From the NCBI RefSeq assembly GCF_042661605.1, contig NZ_JBHSWJ010000002.1, positions 2,976,001 through 3,040,000 on the forward strand: a DNA stretch of 64,000 nucleotides. Direction: 5' to 3'. Source of the stretch: Branchiibius cervicis. GTDB lineage: Bacteria; Actinomycetota; Actinomycetes; Actinomycetales; Dermatophilaceae. Both the position numbers and the translations under genes were made by a program. The notes below the pieces were generated by a model. The model searched no databases and was not told the origin of the DNA. It was given only the letters and a program-made list of their open reading frames with translations. This document shows, piece after piece, positions 1 through 8,695 of this stretch. The stretch's first letter is position 1; every line of letters starts with the position of its first letter.

Positions 1-621
1 CTGCCCAGTCGACTCCCGGGATGTGGGAGGCCCACCCCATGCCCGTGCCGTTGAGCAGCGCATCCCTGCTGTCCTCATAGATGCTCCAGTTGCGGATGTC
101 CTCCGCCTGGGACTTGCTGTTGACCAGGTAGGTCTGGGTGACTCCGCCCTGCAGCCGGGCGTTGGCGTCGGCGCCGATGTCCCACCCGTAACCGGAACCG
201 TTGACGTTCACACTGGCGTCCCACCCGACACCTCCGGCCACGCCGAGCGTGCCCCCGGAGGTCACGTTGACGGCGTACTGACCGTTGCTCAGCTTCTCGA
301 TGGAGACCTTCTTGTTGCCACCGGCACTCACCCCGGCTGCCACCTCACCGGAAACTTCATAACCTTCGGCCGCCGTCGCGCAGGGCTCGGTCGGCACATG
401 CGGATCCGGCGCGCTTCCCGGTTCGCCCGCCGAACAGGACCCCTGCCCGCCGGTGAGAACCTTGCACATCGCGTCGGCGACGCGCCCCCGACGTTGCTGT
501 GGGTGATGGCCAACGTGATCGCGCCGACCAGCAGAGCCGCCAGGAAGATCAGCCCGGCGGACTCCAGGCTGATGGCTCCCCGTTCGCGGCCGCCTGCTCG
601 CCCGGAGGTCTCGTTGGTCAT
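1..621 (-). CDS. Large class III pseudopilin-like protein, copy 1 (cut by window edge, one frameshift)
   Basis: The ATG at 621 follows a strong GGAAGGGAG site. The N-terminus has a class III prepilin signal: basic residues, RERG, a cleavage-like G/AISLE junction with Glu at +5, then one hydrophobic helix. Flp and TadE proteins share this start but end soon after, whereas this one continues beyond the window. Reading stays open only if one base is added in the C5 run at 485-489 (G5 on the coding strand). It then continues MCKVLTGGQGSC and SGGTLGVAGGVGWDASV, matching MCKAINSVLQQDGSC and DGGSLGATGGVGADVTF in the gene at 14446, so the two are paralogues. Family knowledge suggests export by the Tad machinery. 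The role of the long C-terminal domain is unknown. Confidence 0.7.
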
Positions 622-670
622 GGCGCTCCCTTCCGGGATTCACTGTGCTGCAATCGCGGCCGTCCGGCAT

Positions 671-707
671 GGGCCCGCGGACCCGGATACGCGGGGTCCG
701 CGGGCCC
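671..707. repeat. Perfect inverted repeat between divergent genes
   Basis: Arms GGGCCCGCGGACCC (671-684) and GGGTCCGCGGGCCC (694-707) enclose a 9-base loop. It lies between the divergent starts at 621 (minus) and 745 (plus). The left arm, preceded by AT, recurs exactly upstream of the flp pilin gene at 11433-11448. This makes a regulatory site more likely than a terminator. Confidence 0.65.
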
Positions 708-744
708 GGGTCGGAACCCACCTACGTTTGGAACGATCGGGCAC

Positions 745-1176
745 ATGAACGAAACCGTCGCGCGCACCGTCCGATGGATCTCGCTCACGCTTGCACTGGC
801 CGTGGCTTCTGCCGTGCTCGGTATCGTCGCGGTGACCTTCGCATCGATCCAGGGCGAGGTCGGAATGGGCATCGCGTTGCGAACGATCCTGGAACTGTTC
901 GCCCTCGTCAGCATCGTGGCCTTCTGCGCCCGGCTCTGGCAGGACTACGGCTGGGGGTTCTGGCTCAGCTCGGCGGCAGTGGGCTATCTGCTCAATCCGC
1001 TGAGTTGGACCGGGCAGGCCCTGGCCGGGCGGTCCGTGGTTTCGTCGGCCGGACCGATTGCAGCAGTGATGGATCTGGTGACCTGGCTTGCGGTCGCGGC
1101 CGCCGTCGTCTGGGTCCAGGGCCGGCGTCACGACGGTCCGCCCATCCCGGCGGACGTGCGAGAGTTGCTCCGGTGA
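745..1176 (+). CDS. Small polytopic membrane protein
   Basis: A 143-residue protein with about four hydrophobic segments (roughly residues 10-32, 43-60, 68-85 and 105-125) and a short charged tail ending in PADVRELLR. I do not recognise a family. The stop overlaps the GTG start of the lipoprotein gene at 1173, so the two are probably translationally coupled. It is divergent from pseudopilin copy 1. A protein of similar size and topology follows pseudopilin copy 2 (16444-16899), suggesting a repeated gene set, although sequence similarity between the two membrane proteins is weak by eye. Confidence 0.75.
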   Translation: MNETVARTVRWISLTLALAVASAVLGIVAVTFASIQGEVGMGIALRTILELFALVSIVAFCARLWQDYGWGFWLSSAAVGYLLNPLSWTGQALAGRSVVSSAGPIAAVMDLVTWLAVAAAVVWVQGRRHDGPPIPADVRELLR

Positions 1177-1793
1177 AGTCCTTGCCCCTCGCCGCCACAG
1201 CGGTCCTGCTCGTGACCTGCGCGCTCACCGCCTGCTCGAGTTCCTCATCGGGCTCCACGCCGAACACCGCCAACAGCCTGCTTCCCTCCGATACGGCTCC
1301 CGCGACGTACACGCCGCTGGCCACGCCCCCACTGAACTACCGCACGCTCACCGGGAAAGGCTTCGAGTTGCGGGTTCCGGCGACGTGGACCGACAACGAG
1401 GTGCCCCCGTCCGCCAAAGGCGGAACGCCGGGGATAGCCGCCCGCGAGCAGGGACGCGATCCCTCGCTGCCCGTCGGCGTCGCGGTCGTCGTCGACACCG
1501 AACCCGCCTCCGATGCGGTCGCCCAGTCCGAGGTGCTGGCGACGGCGAAGCTGTCGACGGGACAGGTCACGGACCTCAAACGGTCGACGGTGCAATGGCC
1601 GGGTACGCAGAACGCGGTGCTCGTCACGTGGACCGAGACACCGCAGGGAACCTCGACCCCGTACCGCATCGAGCAACTCTTCGCCCAGGTCTCGCCCGAG
1701 TTGATCCTCAACGTCGTGGGGAAGGCTCCCGCGACTGAGTTCGGCACGGTCGGGATCGAGCGCATCATGCGCACGTTCGTCGTCAAATCCTAG
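1173..1793 (+). CDS. Secreted lipoprotein, possibly LpqN/PsbP-like
   Basis: The GTG start overlaps the upstream stop. A signal peptide of about 21 residues ends in a lipobox (ALTAC), so the mature protein should be lipid-anchored outside the membrane. A Ser/Thr/Pro-rich linker follows, then a globular domain opening with GFELRVPATWTD and closing with a region like IERIMRTFVV. The VPATW block followed by a single mixed domain resembles LpqN/PsbP-like lipoproteins, but that is a fold-level guess. The lipoprotein at 15890 has the same layout (lipobox, linker, FQVPASW). The 3' end overlaps the convergent gene at 1783 by about 11 bases. Confidence 0.75.
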   Translation: MKSLPLAATAVLLVTCALTACSSSSSGSTPNTANSLLPSDTAPATYTPLATPPLNYRTLTGKGFELRVPATWTDNEVPPSAKGGTPGIAAREQGRDPSLPVGVAVVVDTEPASDAVAQSEVLATAKLSTGQVTDLKRSTVQWPGTQNAVLVTWTETPQGTSTPYRIEQLFAQVSPELILNVVGKAPATEFGTVGIERIMRTFVVKS

Positions 1794-2331
1794 GCGGCAC
1801 AGAGTGATCCGGCTCTCGGCCAAGCGCCACGAAGACGGCGGCGCCGATCGCCAGGAAGATCCCACCGCCGGTCAGGGCGAGCGCAGGCTCACGCCACGCA
1901 GCGGCCTGATCCACGCTGAGCAGGACTGCGGACCCGTCCTGTGCGGGGCAGGTCACGCTCTGCCCGGCCCGCCAGCCGTCCGTCAGATAGCCCGCCCGGA
2001 ACCACGACCGACCGTCATGGTGAAGACTGGCCGTCGTCTCCCCGGACCCTTCGAGCAAGTCAGCCGCGAAGAAATAGACGTCGCTGTGGCTGGGGGTGCA
2101 GCCGGCGGTCGACGGCCGGTCGGTATAGACGTCGAGCCGGGCCGACCCGTCGGCGGATCCGGTGATCGCGACGGGCGAACCCGTTGCCCCGCTGCCGTGG
2201 AAGGTTCGGGCACTGGTGAGCGTCAGGACCCAGAACGCAACCGCGAACGCGACGACGACGACCGCCCCGGCGACGATGGGCCAGCGGAACATACGGGCGA
2301 TCCCGTGGACCTGGCCGGTCGAGGGAATCAT
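1783..2331 (-). CDS. Membrane protein: TM, ectodomain, TM (paralogue of its upstream neighbour)
   Basis: About 182 residues: a helix near residues 14-36, an external domain with two cysteines (AGCTPS and SVTCPAQ) and a C-terminal helix near 150-170 (ALTGGGIFLAIGAAVFVALG). The ATG overlaps the stop of the upstream gene (2328-2942) in ATGA fashion. That neighbour has the same layout and matching motifs (GCTL, SITCSGP), so the pair looks like a tandem duplication. The two cysteines probably form a disulfide outside the cell. Function unknown. The location inside the pilus locus is the only clue to its role. Confidence 0.7.
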   Translation of the reverse strand: MIPSTGQVHGIARMFRWPIVAGAVVVVAFAVAFWVLTLTSARTFHGSGATGSPVAITGSADGSARLDVYTDRPSTAGCTPSHSDVYFFAADLLEGSGETTASLHHDGRSWFRAGYLTDGWRAGQSVTCPAQDGSAVLLSVDQAAAWREPALALTGGGIFLAIGAAVFVALGREPDHSVPPRI

Positions 2332-2942
2332 CCGCCGAACCTGACCAGACCGCGCGTGAACGGGTGCACTGCGGCAGCGGCACCGAGCAGCGCAATGCCC
2401 GCGATCACCAGTGACAACGCGACGCGTGGCAGGCCCGCGTCGGTCGGCAGCGCCCACATCGCGACGCCCGAGCGGGCCCGCGGGCCGGAGCAGGTGATGC
2501 TCGAGCCGTCACCGGTCGGACCGATGGTGACCACCGGTAACAGGCTGCGGTCATCGACGACGCGGGTGCCGACCAGATCCGGGTTCGGGGCGGTGCCCAA
2601 TACCACGTGCCCGCCCCCGCCGTCGTCGAGCGTGCAGCCCCACTCCGCCGGGCGCGTCGTGTCGGTGGCATCGACATCTGCGAAAAGCGTTGAGCCGGAA
2701 TCAAACCAGGGAGTCCGGCCAAGGCTGGCCGACTCCCCGGCGACCACCTTGACCGGTGCCAGTTGGGGCATCGTCCACGCAAAGATGCCGATGCCGAGCA
2801 GGACGCACGCGACCACACCCATGACGGCCGAGAGGGCGGCGCTCACCCGGTGCCGACGTGAAGAATCGGTGTATCGCCGACCCGACGACGGTCGTTTGAC
2901 CACGGCTTCCTTCCCGTTCTGTGTTGCGGAAACTCCCGACAT
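2328..2942 (-). CDS. Membrane protein: TM, ectodomain, TM (first of pair)
   Basis: I place the start at ATG 2942, with AAGGGA about ten bases upstream. A GTG at 2972 would add ten residues. A basic N-terminal stretch precedes a helix (LSAVMGVVACVLLGIGIFAW). An extracellular domain with the paired cysteines WGCTL and SITCSGP follows, then a second helix near the C-terminus. It is the paralogue of the gene at 1783 and overlaps it by four bases. It is divergent from the cytosolic zinc-ribbon gene that opens the tad operon at 3035. No family recognised. Confidence 0.7.
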   Translation of the reverse strand: MSGVSATQNGKEAVVKRPSSGRRYTDSSRRHRVSAALSAVMGVVACVLLGIGIFAWTMPQLAPVKVVAGESASLGRTPWFDSGSTLFADVDATDTTRPAEWGCTLDDGGGGHVVLGTAPNPDLVGTRVVDDRSLLPVVTIGPTGDGSSITCSGPRARSGVAMWALPTDAGLPRVALSLVIAGIALLGAAAAVHPFTRGLVRFGG

Positions 2943-3034
2943 TCTCGGCAGTCCCTTCTCGCTCAACGGCACTTAAAGTCATTGCTGCCGAGAGACCGAC
3001 ACCGACGAAATAGCGACATTGTGAGGGCAAGTTC

Positions 3035-3796
3035 GTGACCGTGATGCTAGTCGTGCTGAGCGCCGCCGCCGAAGCGGGCGCGATGCAGTGGCCCGATCCG
3101 AAGGGCAAGGTCTGGATCATGCCGCCCGAGCCGGACGGCCTTGCGAGCCACCTGAACACCCACCCCTCGTCGGCGGTCGTGGTGCTCACGCAGGTGTGGG
3201 ATGTCAGGGCGGCCCGGTTGGCGGTGACCGTCGCCGTAGGGGCACATCCGGCAACCCGATTCGCGCTACGCGCAGCATCGGCCAGCGTGCTCGCCCTCGC
3301 CGCCGTCGGCCGGCAGGCGGCGCACGCGACCACCGAACCCGCAGACGTCGTACGTCTGGTCGACGAACAACTGGCGCGGACCGTCTCGGGGGCATGGCTG
3401 CGGCGGGTGAGCAACCTGCACGAGCCAGCACCGAGCCTGTGGCAGCGGCTGCGCTCGATGTTGCCGGGCGGCCCCGGCTTCGTGGCCACGTTCGGCGCCG
3501 ACCAGCAGGTCACGAGCGCCCCGGTGGCCGTCCCGCCACACGCGACCCTGCTGGTCGCGGCCACCGACCCGCAGCCCGCCGCTCGCCTGATCGGGCGCTC
3601 CGACGCGATCGCCGTCGCCCCACCGGTCAGTGCCGAACGGGCCTACGGCAGCCCCGGTGCAGAGTTCGTCGCGTTGGTGCAACCGCCGGTGCTGGCACCG
3701 GCGCGAGCGGTCTGCCGCGTCTGCGGGCAGGGCGGCGACGGCCCGTTCTGTCAGTTCTGCCACATCGTCCTGACCGGTCAGGAGGTCGCCGCGTGA
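3035..3796 (+). CDS. Uncharacterised protein with C-terminal zinc ribbon, first gene of tad operon
   Basis: A 253-residue protein without signal peptide or clear membrane helix. GTG 3035 is chosen because GAGGG lies seven bases upstream; ATG 3044 is an alternative. The C-terminus has CRVCGQGGDGPFCQFC, a C-x2-C-x8-C-x2-C zinc-ribbon pattern. The body is Ala/Val-rich with no motif I know. The last codons overlap the GTG of cpaB (GTGA), so it should be co-translated with the pilus genes. An assembly or regulatory factor acting on the cytoplasmic side is inference only. Confidence 0.7.
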   Translation: MTVMLVVLSAAAEAGAMQWPDPKGKVWIMPPEPDGLASHLNTHPSSAVVVLTQVWDVRAARLAVTVAVGAHPATRFALRAASASVLALAAVGRQAAHATTEPADVVRLVDEQLARTVSGAWLRRVSNLHEPAPSLWQRLRSMLPGGPGFVATFGADQQVTSAPVAVPPHATLLVAATDPQPAARLIGRSDAIAVAPPVSAERAYGSPGAEFVALVQPPVLAPARAVCRVCGQGGDGPFCQFCHIVLTGQEVAA

Positions 3797-4521
3797 ATCC
3801 CCGCCAGCGCCGCGGCCTCATCCTGGTCGTCATCTCGGCCATCGTGGCCATCGCCACGTTCTTCGTCGTGACCAGCTACGTTGCCTCGGTCAACAGCCAG
3901 GTCGGCGCGAAGGTGACCGTCTACCGGGCGACGCAGGCCATCGACGCCTACACCCCGCTGAGCGCGACCAACCTGCAGCCGGTCGAGGTCCCGGCCCGGT
4001 GGACCTCGCAGTCGTCGGTCCTCACCATGTCCCAGTTGCAGGGTCGCCGGGTCGGCTTCCGGATCAACGCCGGCACGACGCTCAGCTCGGACATGCTGAT
4101 CCCCAGTTCCAGCCTCAACCGCGACGAGCGCGAGGTGGCGATCGACGTCAACCCCGTCACCGGTGTCGCCGGTCGGGTCAGGCCCGGCGACCGGGTCGAC
4201 ATCTACGCGGTGTACGGCGATGTGCCCGGCCTGCCGAAGTCGGTCAAGTTGCTGACCAGCGACGTCCGCGTCGTGTCCATCTCCGGCCAGCAGACGGTGA
4301 CCAACCAGACGGCTAGTGGCACCAGCCAGAGCCAGGTGATCCCCGTGACCCTCGCGCTGGTCCCGAAGGACGCCATGGCCGTGACCTACGCCGCCAACTT
4401 CGCCAAGGAGGTCCGGCTGATCGGTCTGCCGACCGATGTGGGTGCCAACCGGGGCGACGACGTCAAGGAGTACGACGCCTCCCAGTTGGGCGGCAAGGCA
4501 GTTGCGGAGGGCACCAAGTGA
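3793..4521 (+). CDS. cpaB: Flp pilus assembly protein CpaB/RcpC
   Basis: GTG start with GGAGG eight bases upstream. One N-terminal helix (RGLILVVISAIVAIATFFVV) anchors a 242-residue protein. A SAF-like domain follows (AIDAYTPLSATNLQPVEVP), then the RcpC/CpaB region containing GRVRPGDRVDIYAVYG. In tad systems CpaB is an envelope protein needed for Flp pilus assembly. In this Gram-positive setting it should sit outside the cytoplasmic membrane. It is coupled on both sides by GTGA or ATGA overlaps. Confidence 0.9.
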   Translation: MNPRQRRGLILVVISAIVAIATFFVVTSYVASVNSQVGAKVTVYRATQAIDAYTPLSATNLQPVEVPARWTSQSSVLTMSQLQGRRVGFRINAGTTLSSDMLIPSSSLNRDEREVAIDVNPVTGVAGRVRPGDRVDIYAVYGDVPGLPKSVKLLTSDVRVVSISGQQTVTNQTASGTSQSQVIPVTLALVPKDAMAVTYAANFAKEVRLIGLPTDVGANRGDDVKEYDASQLGGKAVAEGTK

Positions 4522-6113
4522 GCGACATCGTCATCGGACTCGGCGATCAGAACCTGGTCGCCGACCTCACCGGCATCCTCCAGGAGATCGACGACGTCTC
4601 GATCAAGGCCGTCGCCGGTAGCACCCAGGAGCTGGTCGACCTCAGCCGGCGGATGCGGCCGGACATCGTGATCATCTACCAGGAGATCGGCCCTGAGCCG
4701 GTCACCGAGATCATCCGCGACATCACCGCCCAGCGCCCCGACGTGGCCGTGCTGGAGGTGTCCGACACGCGCACCCCGGCCACCGTCGTCAAGGCGATGG
4801 AGGCGGGGGCGCGTGGCGTGATCGCCTACCCGTTCTCCTTCCCGGATGTCTCCAGTCGCCTGGAACTGGCGCAGGAGTGGGTCTCCCACATCCGCAAGTT
4901 CCAGACCGGCGAAGACACCGGCGGACGGCAGCGCGGCACCGTCCTGACCGTCGTCGGCGCCAAGGGCGGAGTCGGAACCACCACGGTCGCAACGCATCTG
5001 GCCCAGGACCAGGTCCTGAAGCACTCCCAGGCAAAGGTCTGCCTGGTGGACGTCGACGTCGAGAAGGGAGACGTCGGGGCCGTGCTCGACGTACGCCAAT
5101 CGGTATCGATCGCCGACGTGGCCAAGGTGGCCGAGGACCTCGGCACCCAGACCGTCCTGGATGCGGTCATCCTGCACGAGACGGGCATCCACGTGCTGCT
5201 GGCCCCGGTCGACGTGCGCGAAGCCGACTTCGTCACTCCCGAAGCCCTTCAGGCCATCGTGGAGATCCTGCGCCGCGAGTTCGACGTCGTCATCCTCGAC
5301 GCCGGCGGCCACGTGTCGCCGAGCCAGGCCGCGTGTGTGGAGGTCGCCGACGAGGTCCTGGTGGTCACCACCTCCGATGTGATGTCGGTGCGCGCTATGC
5401 GCCGGCGGATGATGGCCTGGACCGCGCTGGCGGTCGGCGACGAGGCCGACATGCGGGTCCTGATCAACAAGGTCGACAAGTCCAGCATCTTCCCCGCCGC
5501 CTCCGTACCCAAGCTGACCACCGCCCGGGTCCTCGAAACGCGCATCCCGCTGTCCAGCCGGCTCCTGGAGACGGCACAGAACGAACGCGATCCGCGGGCC
5601 ATCACCGAGGTGGCCTGGTGGCGGTTGTTCACCGAGCTGCGCCGCGAGGTGGGTCTGGAGCGGACCACGGTGCGACCCGCCGCCGTCGAGCGCAAGCGCG
5701 GGTCGCGACGCGAACGGCGCGGGCGGGACAAGAGCGCGGCCCGCAGCGAGAGTGGCGAGCGCACCAGCCGCCGCGAGGCCGGCGGCATCGCCCTGGAGAA
5801 CTCGGTGATGATCCCGTTCGTCCTCCTGCTGGCCGCGATCTGCTGGCAGATCGCCGTGACCGGGATGACGTTCATCTGGGCCGGCCACGCCACGACGGCC
5901 GCGGCCCGCAGCTACGCGGTGAGCGGCCAGACCGGCCAGGCGCGTTCCGCGGCCGTCGACTCGGTGCCGGGTCCGTTCTCCTCCGGTCTGTCGGTGAGTA
6001 CCTCCGGACCGGAACAGATCGCCGTGACCATGCGCATCCCGCTGGGCTTCGGCGGTGCGTTCGGTCTACCGACGAGCCTGACCACGACCCGAACGGTGGT
6101 GAACGAGCCGTGA
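4518..6113 (+). CDS. TadZ/CpaE ATPase fused to a TadE-like pseudopilin
   Basis: A single 531-residue reading frame. Residues 1-125 form an atypical receiver-like domain and 140-390 a MinD/ParA-type ATPase with the deviant Walker A KGGVGTTT at 149-156. TadZ proteins use this to place the pilus machine. After a strongly basic linker (residues about 390-420) the chain becomes a TadE-like pseudopilin: RREAGG/IALEN with Glu at +5 of the presumed cleavage site, a helix near 427-450 and a small C-terminal domain. These are normally separate genes, and no in-frame stop lies between them. Because other genes here carry indels, a missed base near 5740-5780 cannot be excluded. An internal GTG in the linker could also give a separate TadE product. 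Confidence 0.75.
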   Translation: MSDIVIGLGDQNLVADLTGILQEIDDVSIKAVAGSTQELVDLSRRMRPDIVIIYQEIGPEPVTEIIRDITAQRPDVAVLEVSDTRTPATVVKAMEAGARGVIAYPFSFPDVSSRLELAQEWVSHIRKFQTGEDTGGRQRGTVLTVVGAKGGVGTTTVATHLAQDQVLKHSQAKVCLVDVDVEKGDVGAVLDVRQSVSIADVAKVAEDLGTQTVLDAVILHETGIHVLLAPVDVREADFVTPEALQAIVEILRREFDVVILDAGGHVSPSQAACVEVADEVLVVTTSDVMSVRAMRRRMMAWTALAVGDEADMRVLINKVDKSSIFPAASVPKLTTARVLETRIPLSSRLLETAQNERDPRAITEVAWWRLFTELRREVGLERTTVRPAAVERKRGSRRERRGRDKSAARSESGERTSRREAGGIALENSVMIPFVLLLAAICWQIAVTGMTFIWAGHATTAAARSYAVSGQTGQARSAAVDSVPGPFSSGLSVSTSGPEQIAVTMRIPLGFGGAFGLPTSLTTTRTVVNEP

Positions 6114-6457
6114 GCGGCCACCGCAGGCGGGAGCGTGGCACGGCAGCGCTCGAGGTCGCCAGTCTCATTCCGCTCCTGCTCTTCGCGGCCCTGGTGACGC
6201 TGCAGCTCGGCATCGCCGGATGGACGACGCTGGCGGCCAACTCCGCCGCTCGTGATGCGGCCCGCGCCGCGACCCTCGGGCAGGACCCGGTCCGGGCCGC
6301 ACGGAACGCGCTGCCCGGCGCGCTGAGTGCGGAGTCGGTCTCGGGCGGCCCGGTCGACCGTGCGCAGCGCTACACCGTGAAGGTCAAACTGCCGAGCCTG
6401 ATCATGATCAACCTGGGCTCGGTCTCCCGGACCGTAGAGATGCCGGACATCCGATGA
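6110..6457 (+). CDS. tadE: TadE-family pseudopilin
   Basis: A 115-residue protein whose GTG overlaps the preceding stop. The start RRRERG/TAALEVASLIP is a prepilin signal with Glu at +5, followed by one hydrophobic helix (LIPLLLFAALVTLQLGIAGW) and a short exported domain. TadE-like pseudopilins are minor pilus components processed by a Tad prepilin peptidase. The 3' end overlaps the ATG of tadA by four bases, so it belongs to the same translationally coupled operon. Confidence 0.85.
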   Translation: MSGHRRRERGTAALEVASLIPLLLFAALVTLQLGIAGWTTLAANSAARDAARAATLGQDPVRAARNALPGALSAESVSGGPVDRAQRYTVKVKLPSLIMINLGSVSRTVEMPDIR

Positions 6458-7772
6458 AACGCACGTATTCCTCGTTCTCCGGTGCGACGCCGGTCGGTGC
6501 CACCCAGGAAGACGACTCGCTGGTCACCCGCTTCCGAGCCCTGCTGCTGGAAGAGGTCGATCTCAATGCGCTGAGCAAACTGGATGCCGGCCAGCGGCGG
6601 GCCCGTCTCGAGCGGGTGATCGCCCACCTGGTCTCCCGCGAGGGCGTCATCCTCAGCGCCAGCGAGCGCAACCAGCTGATCCGCCGCGTCGTCGACGAAG
6701 CGGTCGGGCTGGGCGTCCTGGAACCCATCCTCGCCGACCCGTCGGTCAGCGAGATCATGGTCAACGGTCACGAGACGATCTACGTCGAGCGCAACGGCCG
6801 GCTGGAGCGCTGGCCGGCGCCGTTCAGCAGCCAGGAGCAGTTGCTGCAGACCATCGACCGGATCGTCTCGACGGTCAACCGCCGCGTCGACGAGTCCAGT
6901 CCGATGGTGGATGCCCGGCTGCCCGCGGACTCCCGCATGCCGCGCGGAGCCGGGTGAACGTCGTACTGCCGCCGTTGGCGTTGAACGGGCCGACGGTGAC
7001 CATCCGGCTTTTCCCGCGCTCACTGCCGTTGGACCGGCTGATCGAGATCGACACTCTGGACCGGCAGACGGCCGCACTGCTGCGGGCCTGCGTGACGGCC
7101 CGGATCAACGTGGTCGTCTCGGGTGGAACCGGCTCGGGCAAGACCACGCTGCTGAACGCGCTGTCGTCCTTCATCGACCCCGGCGAGCGCATCGTGACCA
7201 TCGAGGACGCCGCGGAGCTGAGCCTCAGCCAGCCGCACACGATCCGGCTGGAGACCCGCCCGGCCAACGTGGAGGGCCGCGGCGCAGTCACCGTCCGCGA
7301 CCTCGTGCGCAACTCGCTGCGCATGCGGCCCGACCGCATCATCGTCGGTGAGTGCCGCGGCGGCGAGGCCCTGGACATGCTGCAGGCGATGAACACCGGC
7401 CACGAGGGTTCGCTCACGACGGTGCACGCCAACTCCCCCGAGGATGCGCTGTCCCGCCTGGAGACCCTGGCTTCGATGAGTGAGGTCGAGATCCCTTTCC
7501 ACGCACTGCGCGATCAGGTCAACTCCGCGGTCGAGGTCATCGTGCAGTTGCAGCGCTTCCCTGACGGCAAACGCCGGGTGACGGACGTGTCCTACGTGGC
7601 CAGCCAGCGTCAGGAGGACTTCGAGCTGATCCCGGTCACCCAGTGGAATCCGCACCTGCAGACCGGTCCGGGCAAGAACGGCGGCTTCGAGAACAACCCG
7701 CTGCCGGAGGGTCTGCGCCGCAGGATCAGCGATGCCGGTCTGCCCGCCGCCGATCAGTGGTGGTCGGCATGA
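6454..7772 (+). CDS. tadA: Pilus assembly ATPase TadA/CpaF (one frameshift)
   Basis: A type II/IV secretion ATPase that powers Flp pilus assembly at the inner face of the membrane. The N-terminal part (EPILADPSVSEIMVNGHETI, SSPMVDARLP) is in one frame up to a TGA at 6955-6957. The rest starts VNVVLPPLALNGP in the next frame, followed by Walker A GGTGSGKTT, the RMRPDRIIVGECRG block and GHEGSLTTVHANSP. CpaF proteins run straight through this point (LP..SRVNVV), so one base is missing near 6945-6955. The break forms a GTGA overlap that could look like two coupled genes, but neither half is a complete ATPase. Confidence 0.88.
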
Positions 7773-8695
7773 TGATCCTGGCCATCCTCATCGGCGCTCT
7801 GCTCAGCGTCGTGTTGCTGATGGCGGCGATCCGCGAATTCTTGGCGGTAGGGGCGGCCCGGCGGCGGGCCGTCAGCGGCGCCGAGGGATTCGGCGGCGAC
7901 GACCGTCCGGCGACCGTGCTGCAGGACGCCGATCAGCAGCTGCGGCACACTCGGCTGGGTCGCTGGCTGGAGGACGAGCTCGACCTGGCCGGCATCGACC
8001 GGTCGCCGTTGCTCGTGGTGGTCTCCGGTAGCGCGGTCGCGCTCGTCGCCACGTACGTGCTGTGGACCTTCTTCGCACCACTACTGGCCGTCTTCGGGCT
8101 GCTGGCCGGCGTGGCCGCGGTCCGGTGGTATCTACGGCGCGGCCAGCTGCGCCGACGCGAAGCATTCGTCGCGCAGCTTCCCGAGCTGGCGCGCGTGCTG
8201 GCCAACGCGTCGTACGCCGGCCTCTCGCTGCCCACCGCCATCGGCATCGCAGGGGACGAGTTGTCCGAACCCGCCCACACCGAGCTGACCCGCGTCGCCA
8301 CCCGGCTGAAATTCGGCGCACCGCTGTCATCGGCACTGGCGGGGCTACAGGCCCGCGTGGGAACCCGGGAGACCTCCGTACTGATCTCGACGCTCGTGGT
8401 CGCCTCGCGCAGCGGCGGATCCATGGTGAAGGCGCTGCGCACCATCGCCGACACCCTCGAGCAGCGCAAGGAGACCCGCCGGGAGGTCCAGACGACGCTG
8501 GCGCAGTCGGTGGCCACCGCCTACATGATCGCCGGTGTCGGTGTTGTTTCGCTGCTGCTGATCAACGCCTTCAAACCCGGCACGGTGCAGCAGATGACCA
8601 CTACTCCCATCGGGCAGGCGGCCCTCATCGTGTCCGCGGTCCTCTTCGTGATCGGCTTCGTCGCGATCCGCCGGATGACCAGGATCATCGCGTGA
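7769..8695 (+). CDS. tadB: Flp pilus inner-membrane platform protein TadB
   Basis: ATG 7769 overlaps the tadA stop. The 308-residue protein has an N-terminal helix, a central helix pair (near residues 90-125) and two C-terminal helices. Between them is a type II secretion F domain with LPELARVLANASYAGLSLPTAI and the SGGSMVKALRTIADTLEQR block. TadB and TadC form the membrane platform on which TadA acts. Position between tadA and tadC is the standard order. It overlaps tadC by four bases. Confidence 0.88.
   Translation: MMILAILIGALLSVVLLMAAIREFLAVGAARRRAVSGAEGFGGDDRPATVLQDADQQLRHTRLGRWLEDELDLAGIDRSPLLVVVSGSAVALVATYVLWTFFAPLLAVFGLLAGVAAVRWYLRRGQLRRREAFVAQLPELARVLANASYAGLSLPTAIGIAGDELSEPAHTELTRVATRLKFGAPLSSALAGLQARVGTRETSVLISTLVVASRSGGSMVKALRTIADTLEQRKETRREVQTTLAQSVATAYMIAGVGVVSLLLINAFKPGTVQQMTTTPIGQAALIVSAVLFVIGFVAIRRMTRIIA

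Noticed and set aside
4386..5888. 500-codon minus-strand frame opposite tadZ
   Set aside because: The complement of a clear ATPase gene, with no ribosome site or motif.
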